A stretch of 64,000 bases of DNA from the NCBI GenBank assembly GCA_028641055.1, contig CM054061.1:56000993-56064992 (forward strand), read 5' to 3'. How positions within the stretch are numbered: position 1 is the first letter of the stretch; the number at the start of each line of letters is the position of its first letter. A program made the position numbers and the translations under genes. The stretch comes from Alopecurus myosuroides (taxonomy: Eukaryota > Streptophyta > Magnoliopsida > Poales > Poaceae). The notes under the pieces were generated by a model. That model saw only the letters and a program-made list of their open reading frames with translations. It searched no databases and was not told the origin of the DNA. This document shows, piece by piece, positions 1 to 11,881 of the stretch.

Positions 1-1135
1 TCTAAGCTTGGGGATGCCCAAGGCATCCCCTTCTTCATCAACAAAATTATCAGGTCACTTCTAGTAAAACTATATTTTTATTCGGTCACATCTTATGTGC
101 TTTACTTGGAGCGTATTTTATTTTTTGTTTTCAATTTGTTTTTATTTTTGTAATAAGCTTGGTTGGACCCCAGAATTTTTTTATTGGAGAGTGACACGCT
201 CCGCTTTTTCATGGGAATACTTTGTATTCTTAATCTTTGTCTGGCTGCTGCATTTATTTAGCTCCTGTTTTGCATGCATCTCTTATGAGAACTGTTAGTT
301 TCAGTAGTGGTATATGCGTATATCTTGTTTGGTGCTTGTTGGGAAAAGAAACTTCTGCTTGAAGTAGAATTTATAACGGTGCACGTAGAAGCTTGTATAG
401 ACTGTGGCTAGAACTTTTTCATGCCATGCTAAATGTTATTTTAGTTTAAAATAGCTGAGAGTGTTTAATATGCCATTGAAATATTCATGAGTTGTTCTTG
501 TCATAGTAAAGCATAAATTTATGGTATTCTCTTTCGAATGTTTTATTTGGTTGACTTGGCGTATGCTCACACCACGTTTATGACTATGAACCAGTCACGA
601 ATAGCCTCCACGAGCATTTAAGTTTTGAACTTGTGATACCACTTATGCTTTAATCAATGGTGTTTATGTTGCTATGCATGATTATGGCTCTTGTGATCTC
701 TTTGTTTTGTCGCTCCCAGTCTTTTGCTAGCCTCCATTTGTACTTAGTATGAGCTATACTCGTGCATCCAACTCCCTAAAACCAAAGTTTTCCCATTGTG
801 TCCACCATACCTACCTACATGTGGTATTTAACTGCCACTCCAAGTAAATTGCTCATGTGCTACCTTTAAAACTTGCAAAATTACAACTGTTTTGTGTTCT
901 TGTTTTTTCTCATGGGGACGTCAATAGAGAATCTTTATCTCACTTGTTGATTGGATTTCACACCCTGGACTAGTGGCTTCATCCGCTTATCAAAATGATA
1001 GAAGAGCTGGCAGCGGGGTGCCCAGCCCCAAATTAATGCAAACAAATTCCCTTCACTATTTTTGCCCCTGATTTATCAGTCAAAGCATAATTGTGTAAAC
1101 AAAAGAGAAAGAGGGATGACCTTCTACCCAGATGC
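1..1135 (+). mobile_element. Athila-clade LTR retrotransposon A, 3' internal region (left part)
   Basis: This is long non-coding 3' internal sequence of a gypsy element. It aligns by eye, block after block, with 41900-42374, 50185-50768 and 59319-59450 of element C, and with the reverse complement of 8090-8960 of element B. Shared phrases include the AAGCTTGGGGATG start and the ATTCGGTCACATC block. No ORF here looks coding. It continues at 5755 after the insertion of element X, and its 5' half lies left of the window. The family looks like Sabrina/WHAM of Triticeae; that name is from memory and tentative. Confidence 0.75.
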
Positions 1136-1140
1136 GTCCT
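1069..1140 (+). repeat. 72-bp segment of element A duplicated at 3966-4037
   Basis: The sequence from TGATTTATCAG to the TSD GTCCT is repeated at 3966-4037 with no difference I could see. Here it is the normal left flank of element X. The second copy sits inside X, directly before X's second LTR. Confidence 0.9.
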
Positions 1141-2831
1141 TGATGCATGTAAAATGCATAGATGAATTTTGCATATTTTCACATGGTTTTGTATTACATA
1201 TTGCATCATATAAGGGTATAATTCAATGTTTTATAGTATTTTGGGGTTAAATTACAAAGTCCCCCAACTTTTATGGAATTAACCCTGCCTGTCAGAAACC
1301 CCGTTTTCTATATTTGACGTTTCAGGGGGCAAACTTCCGCGAAATCACCTGAAAATCTGCGGGGGTCATTTTTTTGGAAGGAGAAGACTTGCGGGCGAAG
1401 GATCCACAAGAATTGGGCAAGGAGGCCCAAAAGAGGACCCTCCACGCGGCCAGATTCCTTGGCCGCATGAGAGGCCCCCTTTTGGCCCCTGTGGCCCCAA
1501 TTCCTTCCATCTTCGACTTACCGACTCCGTCTTGACCTAAAACCGACTATAAAAGGGTCCCCCGTACCCTTACGGAGAGGAGCGCCGCCGAAACACCAAA
1601 ACAGAGACCAGAAGTTCCAGATTGGAGGGGGAAAACTCCGGCGGGGCGCCGCCGGTGTGATCTCCTACCCCTCCAACGTCATCTCCATCGACATCTCCAT
1701 GAAGAGGGAGTAGTCCACCCTAGGGCTATGGGTTTGTTGAAGTAGCACTTGTATCTCTCTATCTATGTGCTTCACTAATTAGATCCGTATGAGCTGCCTC
1801 ACATGATTACGGGCACCGTTGTAATTCCTATGTGGTGGATCTTTTCTATGAGTTATTGAATCTGAGATTGCAATTGTTTCTCTTGAGTTATTTGAGTAGA
1901 TGTATCTTATGTACCTCGTTCTTATTTGCTAGCTTTGATAATTCTAGTTCTTGAGAGCGTGTGTGGGGTGATGGGTGCATTAGTTGGAGTAACGGGGGGG
2001 GGGGTGGCTAGTGCTGTGAAAGTGACAGAAGTTCAGCGATCCACTTAGGTTTTGTTAAACCTTTCTTAGTTACCTCACTAGGGATAAAAAGGAGTACCTT
2101 GTTACCAGGGATTTGAAGTGACACTAATCAATCTCCATGACTAGATCTAGCAAGTTCTTACTTCAACTTCATGTCACATTGCTTAAAGCTATACTCTGGT
2201 TTTTCCTTAACTATCGAGGTGTTATGATTTATTTCGCATCTTGGTGGAGTATAAGAGGTAGAGATCTCTATGCTAGGACGTGATGCCCATATGAAAGTAC
2301 TCAATGTTAAACATGTTATTGTAATCTCACATGTAATTCTTTATGTCCACCGTCTACCACTTTATTTGAGAGAATGCAAGTGTGAAACCATGAACCCCGG
2401 TCCTATTTTAATTATAAGAAAACACTCTAGGTACTTTGCTGCAATTTAAATTACTTGTACTTTACTTTACTTGCATCTCCAATTCGAATTTACATTATCT
2501 CCATCACCACTTGCATCACAAAAATACAAAAACAATCCATTGCATATTTATTTTCTCATTTGCATTTAGTAGTAGATTTAATTATTGCACATTTACTTTC
2601 AGTTTTGCATTGCAATTTAGAAGTCTCACACCTTGTGCTTGACAACCACTTGGTGAGGTTGAGGGCACAAAACTCTCTATTTGTTTGCAGGATCCTGGAG
2701 GAAGCTTGGAAGACAACTGCTGAAATACTGGCTCCCCAAGAGTTCGATATAAACCCTCGAGTCACCCTCGTGGGGAAGAAGGCTTGCCACTAGCTACACA
2801 CTCTGCACTTGGAGTCTCAACCTAGCCATCA
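1141..2831 (+). mobile_element. Element X, 5' LTR
   Basis: The LTR of about 1.69 kb begins TGATGCATG and ends CCATCA. It is preceded by the 5-bp TSD GTCCT (1136-1140) and is paired with 4038-5749. A TATA box (TATAAAA, 1548-1554) lies in a GC-rich stretch, as expected for an LTR promoter. The LTR copies differ by several small indels; for example, a block near 5162-5180 is absent here. The insertion is therefore not recent. Confidence 0.88.
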
Positions 2832-2841
2832 AGCGTTTTTC

Positions 2842-2859
2842 TGGCGCCGTTGCCGGGGA
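2842..2859 (+). other. Primer-binding site of element X (tRNA-Asp type)
   Basis: TGGCGCCGTTGCCGGGGA is complementary to the 3' end of plant tRNA-Asp and lies 10 bases after the LTR end. This primer is characteristic of Athila-clade gypsy elements. Confidence 0.85.
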
Positions 2860-3014
2860 GCCATAGGTGAAGGAGTTGTCCAAGGGAGCTCACAAGAAGT
2901 CTTCATCACCAACAAGGTGTGCAAACACCTAAGCTTGGGGAGGTTGCACCTACGTGAGTACCGTCCTTTCTATCTCCACCTTCTTTCAAGTAGATTGTTT
3001 TGTTTCTTGTCTTG

Positions 3015-3050
3015 TTTTTGTTTTTGTTTTTGTTTTTGTTTTTGTTTTTG
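3015..3050 (+). repeat. (TTTTTG)6 simple repeat in the leader of X
   Basis: Six perfect TTTTTG units lie between the PBS and gag. Imperfect units extend on both sides. Confidence 0.95.
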
Positions 3051-3189
3051 TTTTGTCTTGCATATTTTATTTTAGTTTGCATTTTAGTTTTGCATTTAGT
3101 TATCTAGATTATTTTAGTATTTCGAATTTGCTTAGTTACTTTACTTTTGTTTTGCATAAAAAATTAAAAACTACATAAAAACTTGGAAA

Positions 3190-3965
3190 ATGGAGCAGAG
3201 AACTTATTGGCCATTCAGTGTTAGGAATTTCCCTCAAGAGCTAAATATTCCCGTTGAAAAATTATAGGTAGATCCTAGTGTTATTAAAATGATTTATGAA
3301 TCTCGTTTCTATGGAAAGCCTAAAGAAGACCCTTTGTTCCATCTTAAGAAATTTGATGAAAGGTGTAAAACTTTGAACTTGAATCATGCAAACATAAACA
3401 CTACTAAAGTTAAACTCTTTCCCTACTCACTAGGAGGCAAAGCATTAGATTGGATATTAAGGTGGCCTCCTAGAAATTTTACTACTTGGTTCAACTTAAG
3501 GGCTGCATTTATTGAAAGGTTTTGTCATGCTGAAAAGAATTACAATGTTAAACAATTGCTCATTACCTTTAAACAAGAAAAAGATGAATCAATGATACAA
3601 GCATGGGAGAGATTTAGAAGTAGAGCATATGGAATAGGGCATGGCTTTAGAGATTGGATACTTATGCATATGTTTTATAAGGGACTTTCTGAAACTTCTA
3701 GAGACTTTTTAGATAATGAATGTGGGGGATATTTTACTAGTACTAATGCTGCAAATACCCATGTTTTGCTTGAAAGTTTGCTCTTAGAGGTTAAAATTAA
3801 AGAGAGCTTAAAAAGGCTGAAGTACCCGAGGATATTTTTGATGATCGCTATGAGATTTTTAATATGCATAATAGAAAAGGAAAAGTAGAGGAAATTATGA
3901 TGCTTACTGAAATTAAGGATCCATTGCTTGATTTAGAAAAAAGTAGCTTGCAAGAACTTATTGCT
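3190..3965 (+). pseudogene. Athila-type gag fragment of element X (broken and truncated)
   Basis: The reading frame opens at ATG 3190, has an in-frame TAG at 3265-3267, and reopens through 3289-3888. The encoded segment resembles the plant retrotransposon gag domain, the capsid-like part of a retrotransposon. Typical motifs are FHLKKFDERC near the start, LFPYSLGGKALDW, ITFKQEKDESMIQAWERF and FYKGLSETSRDFLD. Near 3811, at an A-run, the coding signal moves by one frame and stays open to 3965. There it is cut at the junction with the 72-bp duplicated flank. No protease, RT or integrase follows. One nonsense codon, one frameshift and a 3' truncation make it a pseudogene. Confidence 0.8.
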
Positions 3966-4037
3966 TGATTTATCAGTCAAAGCATAATTGTGTAAACAAA
4001 AGAGAAAGAGGGATGACCTTCTACCCAGATGCGTCCT
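3966..4037 (+). repeat. Duplicated flank of element A inside element X
   Basis: This is the second copy of 1069-1140. It ends with GTCCT (4033-4037), the same TSD found at 1136-1140 and 5750-5754. It replaces the rest of X's internal region and marks an illegitimate or unequal recombination event. Confidence 0.9.
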
Positions 4038-5749
4038 TGATGCATGTAAAATGCATAGATGAATTTTGCATATTTTCACATGGTTTTCTATTACATATTG
4101 CATCATATAAGGGTATAATTCAATGTTTTATAGTATTTTGGGGTTAAATTACAAAGTCCCCCAACTTTTATGGAATTAACCCTGCCTGTCAGAAACCCCG
4201 TTTTCTATATTTTTGACGTTTCAGGGGGCAAACTTCCGCGAAATCACCTGAAAAACTGCGGGGGTCATTTTTTTGGAAGGAGAAGACTTGCGGGCGAAGG
4301 ATCCACAAGAATTGGGCAAGGAGGCCCAAAAGAGGACCCTCCATGCGGCCAGATTCCTTGGCCGCATGAGAGGCCCCCTTTTGGCCACGGTGGCCCCAAT
4401 TCCTTCCATCTTCGACTTACCGACTCCGTCTTGACCTAAAACCGACTATAAAAAGGGTCCCCCGTACCCTTACGGAGAGGAGCGCCGCCGAAACACCGAA
4501 ACATCGAAACAGAGACCAGAAGGTCCAGATTGGAGGGGAAAAACTCCGGCGGGGCGCCGCCGGTGTGATCTCCTACCCCTCCAACGTCATCTCCATCGAC
4601 ATCTCCATGAAGAGGGAGTAGTCCACCCGAGGGCTATGGGTTTGTGGAAGTAGCACTTGTATCTCTCTATCTATGTGCTTCACTAATTAGATCCGTATGA
4701 GCTGCCTCACATGATTACGGGCACCGTTGTAATTCCTATGTGGTGGATCTTTTCTATGAGTTATTGAATCTGAGATTGCAATTGTTTCTCTTGAGTTATT
4801 TGAGTAGATGTATCTTATGTACCCCGTTCTTATTTTCTAGCTTTGATCAATCTAGTTCTTGAGAGCGTGTGTGGGGTGATGGGTGCATTAGTTGGAGTAA
4901 CGGGGGGGTGGCTAGTGCTGTGAAAGTGACAGAAGTTCAGCGATCCACTTAGGTTCTGTTAAACCTTTCTTAGTTACCTCACTAGGGATAAAAAGGAGTA
5001 CCTTGTTACCGGGGATTTGAAGTGACACTAATCAATCTCCATGACTAGATCTAGCAAGTTCTTACTTCAACTTCATGTCACATTGCTTAAAGCTATACTC
5101 TGGTTTTTCCTTAATTATCGAGGTGTTATGATTTATTTCGCATCTTGGTCGAGTATAAGAGGGATCAATATGACCGTATAGATCTCTATGCTAGGACGTG
5201 ATGCCCATATGAAAGTACTCAATGTTAAACATGTTATTGTAATCTCACATGTAATTCTTTATGTCCACCGTCTACCACTTTATTTGAGAGAATGCAAGTG
5301 TGAAACCATGAACCCCGGTCCTATTTTAATTATAAGAAAACACTCTAGTTACTTTGCTGCAATTTACTTTACTTGCACTTTACTTTACTTGCATCTCCAA
5401 TTCGAATTTACATTATCTCCATCACCACTTGCATCACAAAAATACAAAAACAATCCATTGCATATTTATTTTCTCATTTGCATTTAGTAGTAGATTTAAT
5501 TATTGCACATTTACTTTCAGTTTTGCATTGCAATTTAGAAGTCTCACACCTTGTGCTTGACAACCACTTGGTGAGGTTGAGCGCACAAAACTCTCTATTT
5601 GTTTGCAGGATCCTGGAGGAAGCTTGGAAGACAACTGCTGAAATACTGGCTCCCCAAGAGTTCGATATAAACCATTGAGTCACCCTCGTGGGGAAGAAGG
5701 CTTGCCACTAGCTACACACTCTGCACTTGGAGTCTCAACCTAGCCATCA
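4038..5749 (+). mobile_element. Element X, second (3') LTR
   Basis: The 1712-bp LTR begins TGATGCATG, ends CCATCA and is followed by GTCCT at 5750-5754. It is collinear with 1141-2831. A TATA box lies at 4447-4453. It is preceded not by a polypurine tract but by a copy of element A flank, so it behaves like a solo LTR joined to a partial element. Confidence 0.88.
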
Positions 5750-5754
5750 GTCCT

Positions 5755-6503
5755 TCATATGGGAGCCTCTCTTATGAATCCAGTTGGCTTGTGACATACT
5801 GTATTTTCTGTTTACCATTCGTTGACATTAGCATACTCCTCCATGGTATGTGATTGTTGGAAGGAACCCGAGGATTCGGTTAGCCATGGTTTGTGAAAGA
5901 TGGATGGGAGGAGTGTCAAACTTTTAATACCTCTGTTCAATAAAATAAAAAGCTCTAGCACATGAGTGATCCCTGCTTCCCAGCGCGAAGGGCCTTTCTT
6001 TTACTTTTATGTTGAGTCTCCATCTTCTAACTTTATGCATAGTTGAGAGAGTATTTTTTTCCATTCTTAGTTTTATGTGCATTTTTCCCGTAAACATCAT
6101 TAATTGATTCATGATATGCTATTGTTCGTTCTCAAATTATTTGTTCTAGTCTTCCTCACGAACTTTGAAAGTGTTCCGGCATTTATGTTTCTTCCCACTC
6201 TTAAGGACTAGCGAAATACCACTTTGCCATGCTTTCCCTATACTTGAAGCAAACATATATCTTTCTTTGCATTATTATTCATGATCTTTTATTTGAGATA
6301 CTCTTCATGATGCAAAGTGATTGCTATGCTTTATTATTAAAGTTCTATTTATTATGTTTGTGTTTAAAGTTCTATGATCTCAGCTTACATATGCTTTTAC
6401 ATTATAATGTTCAAGTTTATGTTAGTAGCATGTCACCTCGGAAACTATTGTGTTTTATCGTTTACCTACTCGAGGACGAGTGGGAACTAAGCTTGGGGAT
6501 GCT
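5755..6503 (+). mobile_element. Element A, 3' internal region (right part) with PPT
   Basis: This continues element A after X. The text matches 59500-60113 and 61532-61599 of element C, including CTACTCGAGGACGAG close to the end. The purine-containing AAGCTTGGGGATGC before the LTR acts as the polypurine tract. ORFs here look like chance. Confidence 0.75.
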
Positions 6504-8089
6504 TGATACGTCTCCAATGTATCTATAATTTTTGATGCTCCATGATGATATTATGCCAATTGCTACATGTTTTCTCCCTTCTTTATAGCATTTTTACACG
6601 TTTTCCGGGACTAACCTATTAACAAGATGCCAAGTGCCAGTTCCCTTTTTTCTGCAGTATTTTTTTTTCCAGAAAAGTTGTTCTGGAAATATTCTCGGAA
6701 TTGGACTCCACAAATCCCGAAGTTCCTATTTTCCCCGGAAGCATCCAGAAGACCGAAGAGGAGTCGAAGACAGGTACCAGGGGGCCCACACCATGGGGTA
6801 GCGCGCCCCTGGCCACGCCAGGGGGTGGTGTGGGGCTCCACCGCCTTTGCCCTTTCGCCTATTTATTCCCCTCCGATGGAAAACCCTAAGCAACTGATCA
6901 AATATCCCCGAAAAGTTCCGCAACCGCCGTCGTCATCAACCCTAGATCAGGGGGGTTCTGAAGCTGTCTCCCGGCACCCTACCAGAGAGGAGATCATCAC
7001 CGGAGGGCTCTTCATCATAATGCCTTCCTCCAGAGTGATGCCTGAGTAGTTCATCCTTGGACTACGGGTCCATAGCAGTAGCTAGATGGCTGTCTTCTCC
7101 TCCTATGCCTCCATGTTTAGATCTCGTGAGCTGCCTAACATGATCGAGATTGTTCTTATGTAATTCTATATGCTATGTTTGTTGAGATCCGATGAATATT
7201 GAACCTATGCCAAGTTGATTATAGTCTTTATTGCATATATTATTTGTGATCTTGCATGCTTTCCGTTGCTAGTGGTTGCTCTGGCCAAGTAGTTGCTAGT
7301 GACCCCAAGAGGGAGTATTTATGCTAGATAGTGGGTTCATGCCTCCTTTTCGCCTATGCACGAGTGACAGAAACGTGACGGGGGAGGATGTGTTGTTGCC
7401 ACTAGGGAGAAAACAACGGTGTGAGTGCCCGTGTGTACAATCATTGCTTTCTTTACACACATTGCTTAATGCGATTATCTGTTGCTTGCAACTTAATACC
7501 TAAGGGGGTTCCTATGATAACCTGAGGGTGGATTATTAGTCATAGATGCAGTTGGATTACGTTCTATGTATATTGTTGTAATTGCCGCACTAAATATCAT
7601 AGTAGTCATCATGTCATGAATGTGCACTACAGTGCAACCTCTATTTGTCAATTGCATGCCGAGCTGTAATTTGTTCACTCAGCATGCTATCTTTTATGGA
7701 GAGGCACCACTAGTGAACGTATGAACCCCGGTCAGTTTTCTTACACTATTAAACAAACCTCTACAATTTCCTGCTTTCTTTACTTATTGCAAGCATACAC
7801 CATTTTCCACACTATACGTCTAATCTTTGTTTTCAGCAAGACCGGTGAGATTGACAACCTCACTGTACCGTTGGGACAAAGTATTTTGGTTGTGTTGTGT
7901 GTAGGTTCCGCGTTGTTGCTGATACCGGTGAGGCGCCATCACCACCGTCAGTGGCATCAACCTTCCGATGATCCTCTTTCTCCTACTAGATTGATAACCT
8001 TGGTTCTTAACTAAGGGGAAATTCCTACCGCTGTGCTCATCACACCTTCCTCTTGGGATCTCCCAACGAGTGCAAGATCTGCACCATCA
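6504..8089 (+). mobile_element. Element A, 3' LTR
   Basis: The LTR starts TGATACGTCTCC directly after the PPT and ends GCACCATCA, about 1586 bp. It resembles the LTRs at 60114-61526 and 61600-63006, sharing the GTTGTTCTGGAAATATTCTC block. The sequence beyond 8089 is reverse-strand element B, so A inserted into B in the opposite orientation. The 5' LTR and left TSD are outside the window. Confidence 0.75.
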
Positions 8090-10392
8090 TAGAGCTCATG
8101 CCCAGTACAAGTGGAGGCCAGCAAAATACTGGGAGCGACAAATCAAGAGAGCAATAATGGCCATAATCATGCATAGCGACAAAATTTTTTATTAATCAAA
8201 GCATAAATGGTATTACAAGTCAAAATGTAAATCTTCATAGAGTCTATAAGTGACTGGTTTGTAGTCATAAATAGGGTGTAAGCATGCACCAAGTCAACCA
8301 AATAAAGCATTCGAAGGAGAATACAACAAAATTATGCTTCAATGTGATAAAAACAACTCATGATTATTCCAATGGCACATTAAGCACTCTCAGCTATTTG
8401 ATACAATCATGCTACAATAATAACTACTAAGCATAGAATTAAAATAACATCTAACATGACACGAAAAGTCTAGCCAGATTATATACGTGCTTCTTTTTGC
8501 ACCGTTATAAGCACGAAAATTGTACTACTGCTTTCCAACATCAATCATTTTATGTAAAAAAAATCTCCATAAGATATAGCAATGAAACACGAGATTACTA
8601 ATACTACTCTAATAGAACTAACAGCCTTGAATAAGAGATGCATAAAATACATGAGCTAAAAGGATTTGCAGCAGCTAGAAGAAAAACTAAGAATACAATC
8701 ATGGAAGAACGAGTATTCATATGAAAGAGCGGAGCGTGTCTCTCTCCCACAAGAATGCTGGGTTCCAATAAGTTTATTGCAGAAAGTAAAACAAAAAAAC
8801 AAAAAGAAAAAATAGACGCTCCAATTAAAGTGCATATGATGTGACCGAATAAAAATATAGTTTCACCAGAACTGACCTGATAAGTTGCTGATCAAGAAGG
8901 GGATGCCTTGGGCATTCCCAGGCTTAGACGCTTGAGTCTTCTTAGAATTTGTTGGGATGACTCACGGGGGCATCCCCAAACTTTGGATTTTCACTCTTCT
9001 TTATCACATTATATCATCCTCTTCTCTTGACCCTTGAAAACTTTCTTCACACCAAACCCAAAGTAATTCTCATTAGAGGGTTAGTGCACAATAAGAAATT
9101 CACATGTTCTCCTTGGACAGCAGGAATCTGTTCTACGCAGAAATCCAAATCTAACACCAACTTTCACTAGATACTTTACTTGGCACAAGTAATACATGAA
9201 AATAAAGATAGAAAGGACAGAATTAAACAACACCTTGACTCAAATAAAACAGAGAAAAACAATGCAAAAATACAACCATGGGTTATCTCCCAAGAAGTGC
9301 TTTTCTTTAACGCCTTTCAGCTAGGCATAGAAAGAGAGAATCAAGTGTAAGATGCATCCAAATTGTAACTTGTTCTTATAGTAGAATCAAAAGGAAACTT
9401 CATTCTCTTCCTAGGAAATTGTTCCATACCTTTCTTGAGTGGGAATTGATATTTAATATTCCCCTCTTTCGTATCAATAACATCACCAACAGTTCTAAGA
9501 AAAGATCTTCCCAAAACAATAGGACAAGAAGCATTGCGTTCAATATTCATAACAATAAAATCAACGGGGACAAGGTCATTGTTAACCATAATAAGAACAT
9601 CATCAACTCTCCCAAAGGTTTCTTTCTATCATTATAAGCAATACGAACATACAAATAACAGTGTTCCAAAGGTGGTAAATCAAGCATATCATAAAGTTTA
9701 TTAGGCATAACAGAGATACTAGCACCAAGATCACACAAAGCATTACAATAAAAATCATTCACCTTTTTTTTTAATGATGGGTTCCCAACCATCATCTAAC
9801 TTCCTAGGGATAGAGGCTTCACGTTTTAATTCATCTTCTCTAATTTGCATGAGAGCATTTGTAATATGTTTTGTGAAAGACATATTCATAGCAATAGCAT
9901 TTAAACTACTAGAAAGTTTTTGTAGGAACGCAATTACTTCATAAATATTGCAATAATCAAAATCAAGATCATTTTTATCAAAGGTAATGGAACCATTTTC
10001 TCCCGTATTTAAAAAAAAATCAGCACTTTTATCAGAAATAGTTTCAGGGATTTCATGCAATTTTAAACGGTTAACAGAAGAACTGGAGACATCGGCAACA
10101 CCAATTACTTTACCATTAATAGTAGAAGGTTTACTAGCATGATAATCTTCAGTTCTACTAGTGGTGGTAATAGTGCAAACATTAGCTATATTATTCTTTC
10201 TAGCTATTTCATCTTCTCTTTCCCATCTAACATGCAGTTCATCTAACATCCTAACATTGTCATCAATTCTAACTTGGATGGAATTGAAAGTTTTGCTTTC
10301 TTTAACATCATGAGGCATAACCTTTATTTTAAGAAGATCAAAATTAAGAGCAAGGCTATTAACTTTAGATAGCGGGACCGTGGCCGCCATGA
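8090..10392 (-). mobile_element. Athila-clade element B (minus strand, partial)
   Basis: Read on the minus strand, this holds gag-protease remnants (9341-10390) followed directly by the long non-coding 3' region (8090-9340). The reverse complement of 8090-8960 matches the left part of element A and also 41880-42010 and 50440-50560 of C. There is no RT or integrase between protease and the non-coding part, so the family looks non-autonomous or heavily deleted. The right border near 10392 is set only by loss of recognisable sequence. Confidence 0.7.
9341..10390 (-). pseudogene. gag-protease remnant of element B
   Basis: Three overlapping frames carry one ancestral coding region. Residues from ATG 10390 to 9755 (211 aa) are Gag-like and rich in charged residues. 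The frame then changes at an A9 run (T9 on the plus strand, about 9763-9771). The second frame (9795-9547) holds the aspartic protease active-site motif ALCDLGASISVMP, the DLGAS form typical of Athila elements. A missing base near 9610 moves coding to the third frame (9589-9341), which continues the protease fold with CPIVLGRSFLRT. With at least one clear indel it should be inactive. No pol follows. Confidence 0.75.
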
Positions 10393-11716
10393 TGGCTCAT
10401 GTGTGTTCACGAGGATCGAAGGAACCTTACAAGTTACTCACTGCACTTATTTTGTTAACTGCATGATATCAACGATATCACGAGGTGAGACTACGTGATC
10501 TAGTCTGATCAATCTCTTTGATCATAACACATATAAAACTCTTTGATCATAGCACTTTGAAAGTGTCGGTGGAGATACTCTAATTTATTTTTCCAAATAG
10601 TATTTTATGGAAATCACTAAAAAGGAAACCTTTGCAAAGGTATAACTCGCGTGCTCCCATGGTGAGACGTGTCGCGTTTTCCCTTTTCGTGTGTCCTTCT
10701 AGTGCCGAGTACCGACTCCTCCTTCCACACGTTCCCCATGGGTGTCTGTATGCGCGATAAGTGTCAGAACAATAAAGTTTCTATGAGATTTCTATTTTTG
10801 ATGTGGAGGTCTGCATTTATTTTCGAGATTCAAAATTTCCAAACAAAATATCTTGAGAATCGTTCATCCAAATTACGAACCATTTTCACTTTTAAGCTAC
10901 TCTCGTCGAGATATTCAAAACTAGATCCCACTTTTGAGCTCCTATTATATGTATTTCGTACTCTGTTATATGTGAATTTGTACTTTGTTATGTGTACTTT
11001 TATGATCTCCGCTATGTGTATTTTATACTCCGTCTTCTATGTAATTTGTACACTTTGTATAATTTGGAGTACTATCTATTTTGTGTAGTTTATAATTTTT
11101 GTATTTCGTGTGTCTACGTACTTGTACTCCATATGGAATATCTAGTGAATTATTGAGTGCTACAATGGCCCGATTGTTAAAAATATGATTGATGGCATGC
11201 TAATTTGCCGGATTTAATTAGTATAGTAGTTATGAAGGCCATTTGCGAGTATGCATGTGGGTACGCAATCGCCCAGTCCCGCATGGACGTTTTGCTTGCG
11301 TGGTAGTTAGCCTGGCCACGGAGCCAGAACTAACATAGATGACATCTAAGTAAAAAATTATGATATGATAGATAACTAATGAGAAGAGTGACAAATAAAT
11401 AACATATCTAGTTACCATTCCATTACGTTTTTCAAGACGAATAAGTCTATAAGCCAATAAATAAGATCATCTATGTCATTACTTTTAAGTTATTGTGCAC
11501 CGTAATAACATATGCTAGTAGCATGAGCGTGCTACTAGTCTACTCCCTACTGTGACCAGACTTAATGGCTTTAGTGCGGCCATTTAAAATGCATGCTATT
11601 TATGTAGCTTTGTAGTATCCCACGGAAACCTGACCTCCGGAACCTTAAAAAGGAACATTAAACCCATGTATATTCCGGCGTTTTACTCCCAGCACGAAAG
11701 CGACCTTGGAAAATTC
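10393..11716. other. Unassigned sequence between element B and the gene island
   Basis: I see no convincing gene. Around 10840-10960 a phrase about fixed-angle wording of TE-like AT-rich sequence (TATCTTGAGAATCGTTCATCC) resembles text I associate with grass repeats, but I cannot name it. The part 11330-11560 has inverted-repeat hints (ACATAGATGACATCT against ATCATCTATGTCATT) and could be a decayed MITE. Small ORFs look accidental. Confidence 0.4.
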
Positions 11717-11718
11717 TA

Positions 11719-11879
11719 CTCCTTCCGTATCACAATATAAGATGTTTTAGCATTTTCTAGACAAAATGTATATATACATACTTTAGTGTATAGATTCATA
11801 TGCATCTTGCACTAAAACATGTCTAGATACATGTTGTCTAGGAAATGTTAAGACATCTTACACTTCGATACCGAGGGTG
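11719..11879. mobile_element. Stowaway-like MITE
   Basis: The element is flanked by TA dinucleotides (11717-11718 and 11880-11881). It begins CTCCTTCCGTATC and ends with a decayed inverted copy (GATACCGAGGGTG). The inner arms ATAAGATGTTTTAGC and GTTAAGACATCTTAC form the long hairpin. It is a non-coding Tc1/mariner-derived MITE upstream of the SLKPC gene. Confidence 0.8.
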
Positions 11880-11881
11880 TA

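Noticed and set aside
1062..1250. 62-aa ORF repeated at 3965-4147
   Set aside because: It spans the element A/X junction and is repeated only because the flank was duplicated; it is not a gene.
3015..3060. CRISPR-like or regulatory tandem array
   Set aside because: The units are plain TTTTTG without spacers; it is a simple sequence repeat. No CRISPR array is seen anywhere in the window.
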